From assembly GCF_900114535.1 (NCBI RefSeq), contig NZ_FOTK01000036.1, positions 1 to 63,184 of the forward strand: a stretch of 63,184 nt of DNA, given 5' to 3'. Position numbers and translations under genes: made by a program. How positions within the stretch are numbered: the first letter of the stretch is position 1; the number at the start of each line of letters is the position of its first letter. Below, piece by piece: positions 25,612 through 34,040 of the stretch. The notes below the pieces were generated by a model that saw nothing but the letters and a program-made list of their open reading frames with translations, was not told the DNA's origin and did no database searches. Origin of the DNA: Methylobacterium pseudosasicola (lineage in GTDB: Bacteria > Pseudomonadota > Alphaproteobacteria > Rhizobiales > Beijerinckiaceae).

Positions 25612-26292
25612 TCAGCAGCGGAGCTCGGAAAATGAGCGGCTGTCGATACTGATCCGCGCCTGTTTGGGTTGACTGGTTTGCGGGGCGCTGAGCTGCATTA
25701 ATGTCTTGATCAAGGGCTGTGCCGATGCGGCAATGCCACGTCCTGCAGTTATGAGCGTCAGATCGGCCTCGGTGGGTACCTCATAGGGAGCTGAAATACC
25801 TGTGAAGTGTGGGATTTTGCCTGACCGAGCCCGTTCGTAAAGGCCCTTCGGATCGCGCGCTTCGCAGATGTCTAGAGGCGTGTCGACGAAGACCTCCAGA
25901 AACGCGATGTCGCCCGCGACAACTCGCGCTGCCGCACGTTCCTCGCGAAACGGGGAGATCAGCGAGACGATCGTCACGACCCCCGCCTCCGCCATCAGCT
26001 TGGCGGCCTCGGCGGCGCGCCGGATATTTTCGATGCGATCGGAGGCTGTAAATCCGAGATCTCTGTTGAGTCCATGCCGCAGGTTGTCCCCGTCGAGCAC
26101 CATGGTGGCACGGCCTGCCTGGGTGAGTTTCCGGTCGACGGCATTGGCGATGCTCGACTTTCCCGAGCCCGAAAGACCGGTCAGCCATGCGATGACAGGC
26201 CTCTGACCGAGCGTGCGCCAGCGAAGCTCGCGCGGCTGCAGCGTGTGCCAGGTCAGATTGCGGTCTGGGCCCGCGTCCGGTGATGAACTCAC
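25612..26292 (-). CDS. cysC: Adenylylsulfate (APS) kinase
   Basis: The 226-residue enzyme phosphorylates APS to PAPS, the sulfate donor. Visible are the P-loop WLTGLSGSGKSSIAN (GLSGSGKSS at about residues 39-47), the APS-binding block LDGDNLRHGLNRDLGF, SDRIENIRRAAEAAKLMAEA, and VFVDTPLDICEARDPKGLYE. The start is a GTG at 26290-26292 because GAGGG lies about eight bases before it; an upstream GTG lacks such a site. It is a stand-alone kinase without the NodQ/CysN GTPase half and has a C-terminal extension of about 30 residues. ATP sulfurylase is not in the window. Confidence 0.93.
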   Translation of the reverse strand: MSSSPDAGPDRNLTWHTLQPRELRWRTLGQRPVIAWLTGLSGSGKSSIANAVDRKLTQAGRATMVLDGDNLRHGLNRDLGFTASDRIENIRRAAEAAKLMAEAGVVTIVSLISPFREERAAARVVAGDIAFLEVFVDTPLDICEARDPKGLYERARSGKIPHFTGISAPYEVPTEADLTLITAGRGIAASAQPLIKTLMQLSAPQTSQPKQARISIDSRSFSELRC

Positions 26293-26687
26293 TGTTCGTC
26301 CCTCGATCGATCGCCGAACCCCTCTGTACACGAAGCCGTGATAAAGGGTGTTACTTCAACGTCACGTTGAGGGGCGATTCGCTCTGAGGTGGTGACCTCT
26401 TCGCGTCCTTAGGTCGGTCGGCTGGACCCATTGAGGGTTCGGCAAGAGCGATTGTCTAGATGCGGCCCGTGCACAAGATTCAGGATAGTTTGTCTATTTT
26501 GACGGTTCATCCTCTGGCCGTCCCCGGTATCTGCAGCAGCGTCGCGATTGGAGCTGACCGCCAGCGCTCGGACCGACATGCTTTTGCCGCGCACCGATGG
26601 GAGTGCCCACGCACGCAGCCGCACTGAGCCGCCGATTTTCGGTCAGGGCTCGAAACCTCGCGGTCCGCCAGCGCCAGGAATTGGTCC
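26293..26687. promoter_or_regulatory. Divergent control region between cysC and the kpsE-like gene
   Basis: About 395 bases separate two divergent surface-polysaccharide operons. The segment GTGTTACTTCAACGTCACGTTG near 26349-26370 contains the inverted pair CAACGT/ACGTTG and could be an operator. No sure promoter boxes were found. Confidence 0.4.
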
Positions 26688-27932
26688 ATGAGTATGGAAG
26701 CTCAGAAGGTCAGCGGACAGCCCATCGCCTCCTCTCCGAATGGGAAGGCGATCGCCAAGATCATGCGGAGCTTACCAAACGTTCCGAACTTCCGAGACCG
26801 CAAGAAGGGTGTCACGTCCTACCAGAGTCACGTCAAAAGCGACCCCTGGATCCTGATCCTGTTCGCCCTCTGCTTCGTGGTGCCGACGCTGGCTGGCGCT
26901 TTGTATTATGGGCTCATCGCCTCTGATCGGTACGTGACCGAGGTGAAATTTGCCATCCGCCCCTCGATTGGTACGGCCGATAAGGCGGCCCCTGATGCCG
27001 TCGGTACGAATGCCGGTGTGGTGAATTCGACGGTCGCCCAGGACACGCTCATCACCCAGGAATACGTCCTGAGCCGACCCATGCTGGAGGCGATCGAGGC
27101 GCAGCTGCCGATTCGCGAGTGGTTCGGCCGTGACAGCGTCGATTTTGCGTCCCGCCTCGACCCCGAGAAGCCGATCGAGAAGGCCCTTCGCTACTGGAAG
27201 CGGCGGGTGTCCATCGATGTCGAGTCGGCCTCGGGCATCATGGGGCTGACGGTGGAGGCCTTCGATCCAGACGAGTCGCTGGCGATCGCGCAAGCGATCC
27301 TGAACGACGCTGAGCAGATGCTGGGCAACCTCAGCATGCCGGCGCGTCAGGACGCCTTGGTCGAGAGCACGCGCGAGTTGAAGATCGCTCAGGATCGCGT
27401 CGCCAAGCTTGAGATCGCTCAGACTGATCTGCGTAACCGCGAAGGCCTGCTCGACGCTGAAAAATCGAACGAGGCCAACTTGAAGCTCGTTTCAGAGCTC
27501 CGAGGGGCCCGCATCAACTTGGCCGTTCAGCTCTCGATCGGCCAGCGAGATCTCGGCCCGGAATCCCGCCGGATCATCGATATCAAGCAGCAGATCAAAG
27601 ATCTCGACGACAACATCGCTCGGATCGAACGGCAAGCCACGGGTCAGGATCCGAACCAGAAGCGTCAACTCGCCAGCGCGCTGACGCGGTTCGAGGCTCT
27701 CGAACACGAACGGAAGGGGGCGATCAAGTACGCCGAAGAGGTTCGGAAGGCGTATGACCGTGCACGCATCTTGGTCGCTCGGCAGCCTCAGTTTTTTAAT
27801 ATGATCACCGCGCCGGTAAAGGCAAATTCTGCCACGGAACCCCGGCGTGCTCTGATGATAAGCTTGGTCACCGCAGGATCTGCTGTCTTATTTGCCGCCG
27901 CGGTGTTCGCCCGCAAGACAATAATGAGCTGA
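26688..27932 (+). CDS. Capsule polysaccharide export inner-membrane protein (KpsE/BexC/CtrB family)
   Basis: The 414-residue protein belongs to the polysaccharide co-polymerase type that bridges the inner membrane and periplasm in ABC-dependent capsule export. It has a cytoplasmic head, a first membrane helix (about 55-80, ILILFALCFVVPTLAGALYY), a periplasmic region with SDRYVTEVKFAIRP, long coiled coils (about 195-350) and a second helix at the C-terminus (about 388-408). An AGGAA about seven bases before the ATG supports the start. The KpsM-like permease is 10 kb away on the other strand, and no KpsT ATPase or KpsD exporter is visible in the window. Confidence 0.88.
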   Translation: MSMEAQKVSGQPIASSPNGKAIAKIMRSLPNVPNFRDRKKGVTSYQSHVKSDPWILILFALCFVVPTLAGALYYGLIASDRYVTEVKFAIRPSIGTADKAAPDAVGTNAGVVNSTVAQDTLITQEYVLSRPMLEAIEAQLPIREWFGRDSVDFASRLDPEKPIEKALRYWKRRVSIDVESASGIMGLTVEAFDPDESLAIAQAILNDAEQMLGNLSMPARQDALVESTRELKIAQDRVAKLEIAQTDLRNREGLLDAEKSNEANLKLVSELRGARINLAVQLSIGQRDLGPESRRIIDIKQQIKDLDDNIARIERQATGQDPNQKRQLASALTRFEALEHERKGAIKYAEEVRKAYDRARILVARQPQFFNMITAPVKANSATEPRRALMISLVTAGSAVLFAAAVFARKTIMS

Positions 27933-28259
27933 TAAATGCAAGTCGGTTGAAGTTTGGGCGGAGTCGATTGGAGCGAGTATCCGTGCCGCGTGATGCTTGG
28001 CAGCCGCCTCAATCGTAGGTGCAAACACGCCGATGGCGGAAAGCATTGTCGCCTTGAGCAACAAACTGGCGCCCGCCACATGATATTGCCACTGATGTCC
28101 GGTCCAAGAGCACGGGCCGTGAATCCCCCCTGGCCCTCAAACCACTCTGTCATCGTAATGGAGATGTTCACTCTCAAACCGCTGCAGCGCCCATTCAGTT
28201 TGTTGGTTCAGCCAATGACGTGACCTGACCGGGTGGGATCGGACGGATATCAGCCCGGC
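27933..28259. other. Intergenic stretch, nothing recognised
   Basis: About 330 bases after the kpsE-like gene. Open frames on either strand have no motif or good start. Confidence 0.35.
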
Positions 28260-28510
28260 ATGGCCGAGCGCATAAAGTCACTCCCGCAGGAGCGAGGCTC
28301 CGTCCTGTTCGACGTCGTATCCGAGGATGGCAGCCCGGCCTCGAACCGGCGCGTGTGGAGATCCTGGGCGGCCTGGTTGGAGATCAGTCGGCCCGCAATC
28401 TCACCCAGCACCATGAGGCTGAGATCGCCGAGACAGCGGGGCGTCCTCTGCGGGGGATCCAGCGGTTCGTGCGGACCGCTAAGCCGGACCCGAGGCCCGT
28501 TCGAGAATAG
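28260..28510 (+). pseudogene. Frameshifted small conserved gene
   Basis: The plus strand begins MAERIKSLPQERGSVLFDVV, then SEDGSPASNRRV, and goes out of frame. Coding style resumes in the next phase as VEILGGLVGDQSARNLTQHH, then EAEIAETAGRPLRGIQRFVR, to a TAG at 28508-28510. The total length (251 bases) is one base short of a whole number of codons, so one base is probably lost near 28352. The two parts read like one compact protein of about 83 residues, of a type I associate with Methylobacterium hypothetical genes. No function is known. Confidence 0.55.
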
Positions 28511-29327
28511 CACGCCAGAGCCCGCACCTGGGCGATGGCATCCGATTCCTTGGCCTGCAGCAGGGCGACAATCGCCCGTTGGTAGCGAGTTGACGCTTGG
28601 CGAGATGTAAAAGCTTGGGCGCAGCGAAGCGCAGGTCGTAGCTTCTCACCTGCCACAGCGCCCCATCGGCTATTGGTGATTTCGCGCGGTTTTTTCTTGT
28701 CGCTTAAAAATTCTCAGTTTCCAGCTTCATCACAGCGTCAACAAGGGGGGGCAACGAGGCTCTTAGAGCATATAATGCGCACTGTGATGCTGATTTCGCT
28801 TCTGATTAGTGGTTTTCATCTCCGGCTGTCGCGCAGCATACACAGCCTCAGCAGGATAATCGGAGAAGCAGTTATGATATAAATAGCGACGAAAAGGCTC
28901 AAAAGACTAGAAAATTTATAGCTAGGGCTTGAGAAAGGCAAAGATCGCTCGGCAATCACAACACAAATCTATGGGATCGCTGGATCTATGCTCTTTGCCT
29001 GCGGGGGGCCTGGGCGCCGAAAAACGTTCGGATCATGCATACCCATCCTGCGCGCGTACTGATGGGGATTCTGGCCGCTAGGGATGATGCGCGAGAGCGC
29101 GCTGGCATGCGCTTCGGGTCCTGAGGGATACGGCGTCAGGCACGTTCCAGCAGGTCGATGAGCACCGCATCGGCAGCCGCGACGACGTTCCCGCGGCCGC
29201 CTCAGCGCGGGGGCTCTCTCGCGATCACCGTTGACGCAGTCTCGGCGCAGCCGCTCCGGGTTGCCGCCGGCTCATCGGTGGCGCGCCAGCGTGGGGCGAG
29301 GCGTAGAAGCCGATCGCCCGAGCCCGA
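28511..29327. other. Gene-poor stretch of about 800 bases
   Basis: The part from about 28680 to 28990 is markedly richer in A and T than the surroundings. No protein with a motif, no RNA gene and no clear IS end was recognised. It lies downstream of the exosortase operon and may be decayed mobile DNA. Confidence 0.4.
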
Positions 29328-29858
29328 TCAATCCGAGGAACGCGCCTCACGCCTCAACGCCGCCAGCACGTCGTCGGGTGAGGCATTGCAGTCCGCTGGC
29401 AAGATGATCTTGACGGCCATGTCGTCCGTCGCGGGGGTCTTCTGCATCGCCAGCCGGGCATAGGCCCGACGTGTGAAGTAGATCGCGTTGAGGCTGGCCG
29501 TGGCGAAGCGGCTGCCGAGGTTCCAGCCGCGATAGACGTAGAAGACGTGATCGTTAGGGCGAGGTGCGCCCACGAGCGACGGGTCGGACCCGTAGGGGCT
29601 GGCCTGCACGAAGTCGACAGACGCCGCCTCGCAGCACGAGCTGACCTGCACGCTGCGATGCCGGGCGACCGAGCGCGGCAATAGGACGCCCTCGCCGAGA
29701 TCCACGTGGGCGTCGGCAGCTTCCCGGACCGCCGTGCCGCTCTCCGACTGCTGCCGATATGCATAGATCCGCACCCCGACCGAGACAGCCAGGAGAAGGC
29801 ACAAGAGGGCCAGGCCGCTGCGTGCCCAGGGTGTCAGGTTCGGGGACTGGGTTGGCAA
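29328..29858 (-). CDS. Small membrane-anchored partner of the exosortase
   Basis: The 176-residue protein has one N-terminal membrane helix (SGLALLCLLLAVSVGVRIYA) and an extracytoplasmic domain with SSCCEAASVDFVQ, HVFYVYRGWNLGSRFATASL and a conserved-looking end PADCNASPDDVLAALRR. Size, topology and position resemble EpsI-type proteins that accompany exosortases, but sequence similarity is not obvious to me. The start is set at a TTG (29856-29858) with GGAGGGG upstream; an in-frame TTG 18 bases earlier is the alternative. The gene overlaps the end of the exosortase gene by 25 bases and is therefore in its operon. Confidence 0.62.
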   Translation of the reverse strand: MPTQSPNLTPWARSGLALLCLLLAVSVGVRIYAYRQQSESGTAVREAADAHVDLGEGVLLPRSVARHRSVQVSSCCEAASVDFVQASPYGSDPSLVGAPRPNDHVFYVYRGWNLGSRFATASLNAIYFTRRAYARLAMQKTPATDDMAVKIILPADCNASPDDVLAALRREARSSD

Positions 29859-30724
29859 GTGCGCCCCTCCACGCAAGTCAGGATGGGGGCGATGGCCGCC
29901 ACCACGGAGGCGAGCGCCACCAGGGACGATCCCGCACCGTCATGCCAGAAGATGAAGGCCTCGCGCGACGGCAACATTAGCAGAAGGCGCGAGACGTTGA
30001 TCGCGACGACCAGGCAGGCGCTTACCCCCAGCGCGCGGAAAGCCGCCCGAAGAGCCGGCTGCTCGGCGATCTTCAGGATCGAGAGCCAGATCAGCACCGT
30101 CAGCGAGAGGTTGTGGAACGACGAACACCCCTCGAGGATCACGATCGACCAATCGCTTCGGACGCTCAGGCTCGCCCCGCTTACCCCGAGACCGCCGTAG
30201 AACAGGCGCCCGACCTGGTAGATCAGGCCCACTTCGACGACCTCGATCGCTTGGTAGGCGATCTTGAAGAGGAGCTTGCCCCACAGCTCGTAAACGGACA
30301 GGGCGAGCCAGATTTGGCCGATGCCAACCATCCGCGGGTCGGAGCGGCTCTTCAGGAGAAACCAAGCTCCGGCAAGCGTCATGGCGAGGTAGACGCCGTG
30401 CTGCTCCGGCACGAACCAGGTGAGCGCGGAGAGCAGCAGGACGGCGACATCGGACCTGGCCAGCGTCGGGCGCTCATGCGCGTCAGAGAGCATCAGCGAC
30501 AGGATCGCTGCGAGTCCGAACGACTCGCCGACGTTAAACTCGACCAGATGCTGGGTGGTTTGTGTCTCTTCGAGCAGGTGCCGCTGCAGCACGGCTGATA
30601 GGACAGTACCGGCCGAGAACACCAGAAGAGACCAACTGGCGGCGTGGACGGCAAGGAACGAGGTTAGCGCGCGTGCTCTTCCGATCAGGCTGGCGGACGC
30701 GCATCGTGTGAGAACTCCGACCAC
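29834..30724 (-). CDS. Exosortase/archaeosortase-family transpeptidase
   Basis: The 296-residue protein has about eight membrane helices and the three catalytic residues of exosortases in the right order. These are a cysteine in IVILEGCSSFHNLSLTV (about C200), an arginine in AINVSRLLLMLPSR (about R246) and a histidine in FIFWHDGAGSSLVAL (about H261). Such enzymes cut PEP-CTERM-type tails and are thought to attach proteins to the cell surface. Its presumed substrate ends ten bases upstream and a small partner gene overlaps its end, giving a three-gene operon. GTG start assumed. The exact exosortase subclass cannot be told without a profile search. Confidence 0.85.
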   Translation of the reverse strand: MVGVLTRCASASLIGRARALTSFLAVHAASWSLLVFSAGTVLSAVLQRHLLEETQTTQHLVEFNVGESFGLAAILSLMLSDAHERPTLARSDVAVLLLSALTWFVPEQHGVYLAMTLAGAWFLLKSRSDPRMVGIGQIWLALSVYELWGKLLFKIAYQAIEVVEVGLIYQVGRLFYGGLGVSGASLSVRSDWSIVILEGCSSFHNLSLTVLIWLSILKIAEQPALRAAFRALGVSACLVVAINVSRLLLMLPSREAFIFWHDGAGSSLVALASVVAAIAPILTCVEGRTCQPSPRT

Positions 30725-30734
30725 GCCAGGCTCG

Positions 30735-31094
30735 TCAGGCTGCCGACTTGGCTTTGCCGCTCTTCCTGCGGCGCAAGAAGGCCACAGTGCTGCCGGCCAG
30801 CATCAAACCGAGCATGGCGTTGACCTCAGGTGAAGGCGCGCCCCCCGAGCTATGGCTTGAGCTGCCTCTAGAGCCAAAATCGAAGAGGGATCCGCCAGAG
30901 CTTCCACTGACAAAGGCTTGTGCAGAGGATGGGCTGCCATGGGTCACCGGTGCGGTCGCAGGGGCCAAACGTAGCGCACTTCCAGATATTTCGCCGTTCC
31001 ACCCGCCGGCCAGAGCATTTCCATTCCCGGCCGAAGCGGGACTGCAGAAACTAAGCGCTATTGCAAAGCTTGAGCATATACCTACGTATTTCAT
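30735..31094 (-). CDS. PEP-CTERM-like exosortase substrate
   Basis: The 119-residue protein has an N-terminal signal peptide (ICSSFAIALSFCSPASAG) and a short Gly/Ser-rich mature part with many serines, suitable for glycosylation. It ends in a classical tripartite sorting tail: motif PSPEVNA, hydrophobic helix MLGLMLAGSTVAFL and basic end RRRKSGKAK. The motif is SPEV rather than the common VPEP, so it is a variant. It is ten bases before the exosortase gene, which makes it the dedicated substrate. The promoter probably lies in the AT-rich stretch at 31100-31260. Confidence 0.82.
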   Translation of the reverse strand: MKYVGICSSFAIALSFCSPASAGNGNALAGGWNGEISGSALRLAPATAPVTHGSPSSAQAFVSGSSGGSLFDFGSRGSSSHSSGGAPSPEVNAMLGLMLAGSTVAFLRRRKSGKAKSAA

Positions 31095-32438
31095 TGCGGC
31101 ATCTCATTTCAAGTTCTACTAACCTCAGATCAGAAGTTATAATCACTGTGGATACAAATCAAAAATACGGTTAACCAGAGCAATCCACAGCCTGTCTCGC
31201 TGATTGGCTCACCAAAAGCTGATTCGAGGACTGAAATTAAGGTTGTTACGTATGTTTTGCGGAACTGTCCGGAACCTCATTATCTCCCTGCAAGAACGCT
31301 CAGTATGGCGATCTCGGCTGCAGAGACTGCGTCATCTTTCCCGCTCCAGCGCGGAGCTAGTGGCCCAGCGCCACTTCCGGTAGCCCGGTCTTGGGTGCCT
31401 CAGCCTCGCGGTCCTGGTCGTTCCCGCGCAACCGCGCCGCTGCCGGCGAACGACGGACAGCGGCCACGCCTCCCCAGTGGGGCGCAACCGCCTCGATCAG
31501 GACTTCACGGTAGCTGGGCCTGATCGGAAATGGGGCGCCGACATTTCCTGCATCCGGACGCAGGAAGGTTGGCCCTACCTGGCGATGGGCGGACCCTGAC
31601 GGTCCAAGAATACGCTGGCGAATTCTGCGGCCGGCTCCCGGGAACGCTGCGGGTGGACAGAGAAATGGGGGTTGTGCCCATGCCATGGCTTGTAGCTCTG
31701 ATGTCGCGCCCTGGCTTGATTGGGGGGGATCGGAATTGATCGATTGACGGTGGTCATCTCGGCTGAGCAAGCGGTGTCGGTGAGAGGCAGGATTTGAGTG
31801 CGGAGCATTTTGGGTCGATAAGGTCGATCAGATCGCCGCTGAAATATTCCTTATCGTAGCGACGATATTCGACTGGACTGCTCGGCCGAATGGAGCGCTA
31901 CTCATCGTGCCACGAAGCGGCCAGCCTCTACGACGCCGGATAAGAAAGCATCATGAGAAATCTCAGCCTGTCATGCATATCTGGCTGCCCGCGAAGGGGG
32001 CGGCTAACCGGCGCTGCCTCGCTATCGGACAGTGCTGAGACCTTCGCCGTATTCAGATCTGAGCCTTAGATTGAGCGCGCCTGTTCCTTGCCGCTCCACA
32101 CCAGGAGACGGATGACCGGTATGGCACCCTGTAGCTCAACGGCAGAATGGTGACCGACATGAGTGCCATCATTCCGGCCGACTGAGGTACGCTGTCCGCG
32201 ACCGGGCCGAGACATTCAATGGATGGCATTACCCTGCCGGCCTCCTGGGCCGCGTGCGGGGTCGGGGCAGTGGCGGGGCCGATCCCGCCGCGAACTCGAT
32301 GAGTGCCATGCATATCCCCGATTTCCCCCGTCCCCTCCCCGTACCACCGCTCGGTTGCCGAACCCTGAGGCCGCGCTGCTGCTGGGTAGCGAACCGGTAC
32401 TCGGCACCGCCCTCCTCCTTCTCGGCGTGAGGGCGGCC
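31095..32438. other. Gene-poor region of about 1.3 kb
   Basis: The first 170 bases are AT-rich and probably carry the promoter of the exosortase operon. A minus-strand frame ending at 31357 has a protein-like end (RPSYREVLIEAVAPHWGGVA) but an unconvincing first half and no recognisable family; it may be the tail of a lost gene. At 32129-32151 the sequence CTGTAGCTCAACGGCAGAATGG looks like a tRNA D-arm but no tRNA follows. Otherwise nothing was recognised. Confidence 0.4.
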
Positions 32439-32882
32439 ATGTCAAACCGCAGCATCTCCTGGGCAGCCGCACTGCGCGAGCTAAAGTCCGACCGAGCGGC
32501 ACGCTCGACGATCCGTGAGGAGCGCTTACGCACGAGCGCGGGCTTCCGTGGCGCGCCTGTCCTCGCCATGAGCGCTTGGCGGGGGCACTCGGGCCGACGC
32601 TATGTCGTCGTGGTCCAGCCGCTCGACACCGTTGATCTCGTCGCTGAAGATCCTGCGATCGTCTTGGCAGTACGCCGCAACGAGCAGGGACAGGCTTCGA
32701 TTGTCGCTGTTCGCGTCTGCCAAGCCTGTGATCCAGGCTTTCTCGGGTGGCTCGCCGCCTGCGCGACACGCGGGGCGTGTGAGCTGCACGCCTATCGGTT
32801 GGCTGAAACCGGACCTGAACGCGCGGCGATCGCGGCAGACCTGGGTGGGCTGATCGCGACCGTCGGCGCGGGAGGGGTGTGA
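32439..32882 (+). CDS. Hypothetical protein coupled to an HNH nuclease gene
   Basis: The 147-residue protein has an N-terminal helical, basic region (WAAALRELKSDRAARSTIRE) and an alpha/beta part (RRYVVVVQPLDTVDLVAEDP, then AIVLAVRRNEQGQASIVAVR). The start is the ATG at 32439 with GAGGG six bases upstream, far inside a longer frame that is not credible. Its TGA overlaps the ATG of the HNH gene (TGATG). Function unknown; the coupling suggests a phage- or defence-type two-gene unit. Confidence 0.62.
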   Translation: MSNRSISWAAALRELKSDRAARSTIREERLRTSAGFRGAPVLAMSAWRGHSGRRYVVVVQPLDTVDLVAEDPAIVLAVRRNEQGQASIVAVRVCQACDPGFLGWLAACATRGACELHAYRLAETGPERAAIAADLGGLIATVGAGGV

Positions 32883-33274
32883 TGCCCCGCCGGGAATTCA
32901 GCAAGGCGGTGCTGCGCGCGGCCCTCGCCCGAGCGATGGGGCGGTGCGAGGGTGTGCTGACCGACGGCAGCCACTGCCCGTGTACCCTGCAAGTCGGGCG
33001 GTTCCACTATGACCACATCGTGCCCGCAGCATTGACGGAGGATGCGTCGCTCGAAAACTGTCAAGTGCTATGCAGGCCCTGTCATGCGGCCAAGACGGTG
33101 GTCGACGTCGGAGTGATCGCGCGGGTACGCCGAGTGCGCGACCGGCACACAGGTATCACGGATGCGCATCGCCGCTCGCTTCCGGGCGGCAAGGCCAGCC
33201 CGTTCAAGCGGCTGATCGGTGGTGGGGTTGTCTGCCGGGACACAGGCGAACGGTTGGATAAGCAAGACCGGTAG
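32882..33274 (+). CDS. HNH endonuclease
   Basis: The 130-residue protein has a complete HNH fold. Paired cysteines (MGRCEGVLTDGSHCPCTLQV) come first, then the catalytic DH of RFHYDHIVPAALTEDASLEN, then the Asn and the final Cys/His set in NCQVLCRPCHAAKT. All expected ligands are present, so it may be an active metal-dependent nuclease. The ATG overlaps the previous stop codon, with GGAGGGG upstream. Similar small HNH proteins occur in prophages near terminase genes, but no phage gene is seen here. Confidence 0.85.
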   Translation: MPRREFSKAVLRAALARAMGRCEGVLTDGSHCPCTLQVGRFHYDHIVPAALTEDASLENCQVLCRPCHAAKTVVDVGVIARVRRVRDRHTGITDAHRRSLPGGKASPFKRLIGGGVVCRDTGERLDKQDR

Positions 33275-33359
33275 TGCTCCTGCGCACTCTGCGCCCGCGA
33301 TCGCCGCATGACTATCGGTATGATGCAGTCCTAATGAGCTTCGCATTCGGAACGAAGTG

Positions 33360-33656
33360 CTACGGCTCGCGGAATTCTAGGATTGTCGGCACAAGCACAG
33401 TGGGGGCCAGGTTAGTGCGTTCATCGCCCTCCCGCCGGACGCTGATCTCGCAACCGTGGCAGCGCGATAGCGGCCCCGCCTTCGCGCTCACATCGAAACC
33501 AAACCTGAGTATCTCGATCCCGTGCAGCGCTGTTACCCAGTGCGACTGCTTATGCAAAGGCCCGATCGACGGTGGTCCCAGCCACAACACGACGGGGGGA
33601 AGGCGAGTTGCGCGAGGGCATAGGGTGCGCGAGGCAATGTTGCCTCGCGCACCCAA
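33360..33656 (-). CDS. Possible small hypothetical protein or gene fragment
   Basis: The end of this frame (VTALHGIEILRFGFDVSAKA, then GPLSRCHGCEISVRREGDER, NLAPTVLVPTILEFREP) reads as genuine protein with a CxxC pair. The first third runs through a perfect inverted repeat and is doubtful, so the true start is probably near 33560 or has been lost. No family is recognised. Confidence 0.38.
   Translation of the reverse strand: MGARGNIASRTLCPRATRLPPVVLWLGPPSIGPLHKQSHWVTALHGIEILRFGFDVSAKAGPLSRCHGCEISVRREGDERTNLAPTVLVPTILEFREP
33623..33654. repeat. Perfect 15-base inverted repeat
   Basis: GGGTGCGCGAGGCAA and TTGCCTCGCGCACCC flank two bases (TG). In RNA this would be a very stable hairpin. The run AAAAA follows on the plus strand, so on the minus strand Ts precede rather than follow the hairpin, which is not the usual terminator layout. 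It lies 47 bases past the stop of the minus-strand gene at 33702 and could still act as an end-protecting or termination structure. Confidence 0.7.
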
Positions 33657-33701
33657 AAACTCCCCATCCTCGCATGGCCGGCCTTTAATCCGTAGGCGAG
33701 G

Positions 33702-34040
33702 TTACATCCCGCCGCGCTGCTGTTCCAAGTGCGCGCGCAGGATTGAGTACTGCTCAACTACGCGATCAAGTTTCCCGGCGTTCGCGGCTCTAATCCATTC
33801 CGAGCCCAGATGAGGCTGATAGGTCGCCGCGTAATGAGCGGCGTGCGCCTTCAGCTTTATGGCGACGAAATCGAGGTCGGCCGACCAGACAGCTTCCGCG
33901 CGCACCTGCTGGAGACGCCGTGAGATCTCAAGCCATTGCAGATCGAGCGCGATACCGCTGCCCATCTGCTTGAACAGGTCGAACATCGAATCGAGGATGT
34001 CGATTGCGGTGTGTTCGGACATGACAGCGGGCTCCGTCAA
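33702..34040 (-). CDS. Hypothetical helical protein
   Basis: The 112-residue protein is almost entirely helical (IDILDSMFDLFKQMGSGIAL, then DLDFVAIKLKAHAAHYAATY and LDRVVEQYSILRAHLEQQ). It overlaps the end of the FkbM methyltransferase gene by four bases and is probably translated from the same message. No family is recognised; a role as an accessory of the methyltransferase or glycan assembly is positional inference only. Confidence 0.55.
   Translation of the reverse strand: MTEPAVMSEHTAIDILDSMFDLFKQMGSGIALDLQWLEISRRLQQVRAEAVWSADLDFVAIKLKAHAAHYAATYQPHLGSEWIRAANAGKLDRVVEQYSILRAHLEQQRGGM

Noticed and set aside
31357..31770. 137-residue minus-strand frame as a gene
   Set aside because: Only the last 50 residues look like protein, the first half is low in quality and no start or family is evident. 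It is mentioned in the intergenic entry instead.
32121..32160. tRNA 5'-half or attachment-site fragment (CTGTAGCTCAACGGCAG)
   Set aside because: Only a D-arm-like word is present; the anticodon and T arms are missing and no integrase lies adjacent.
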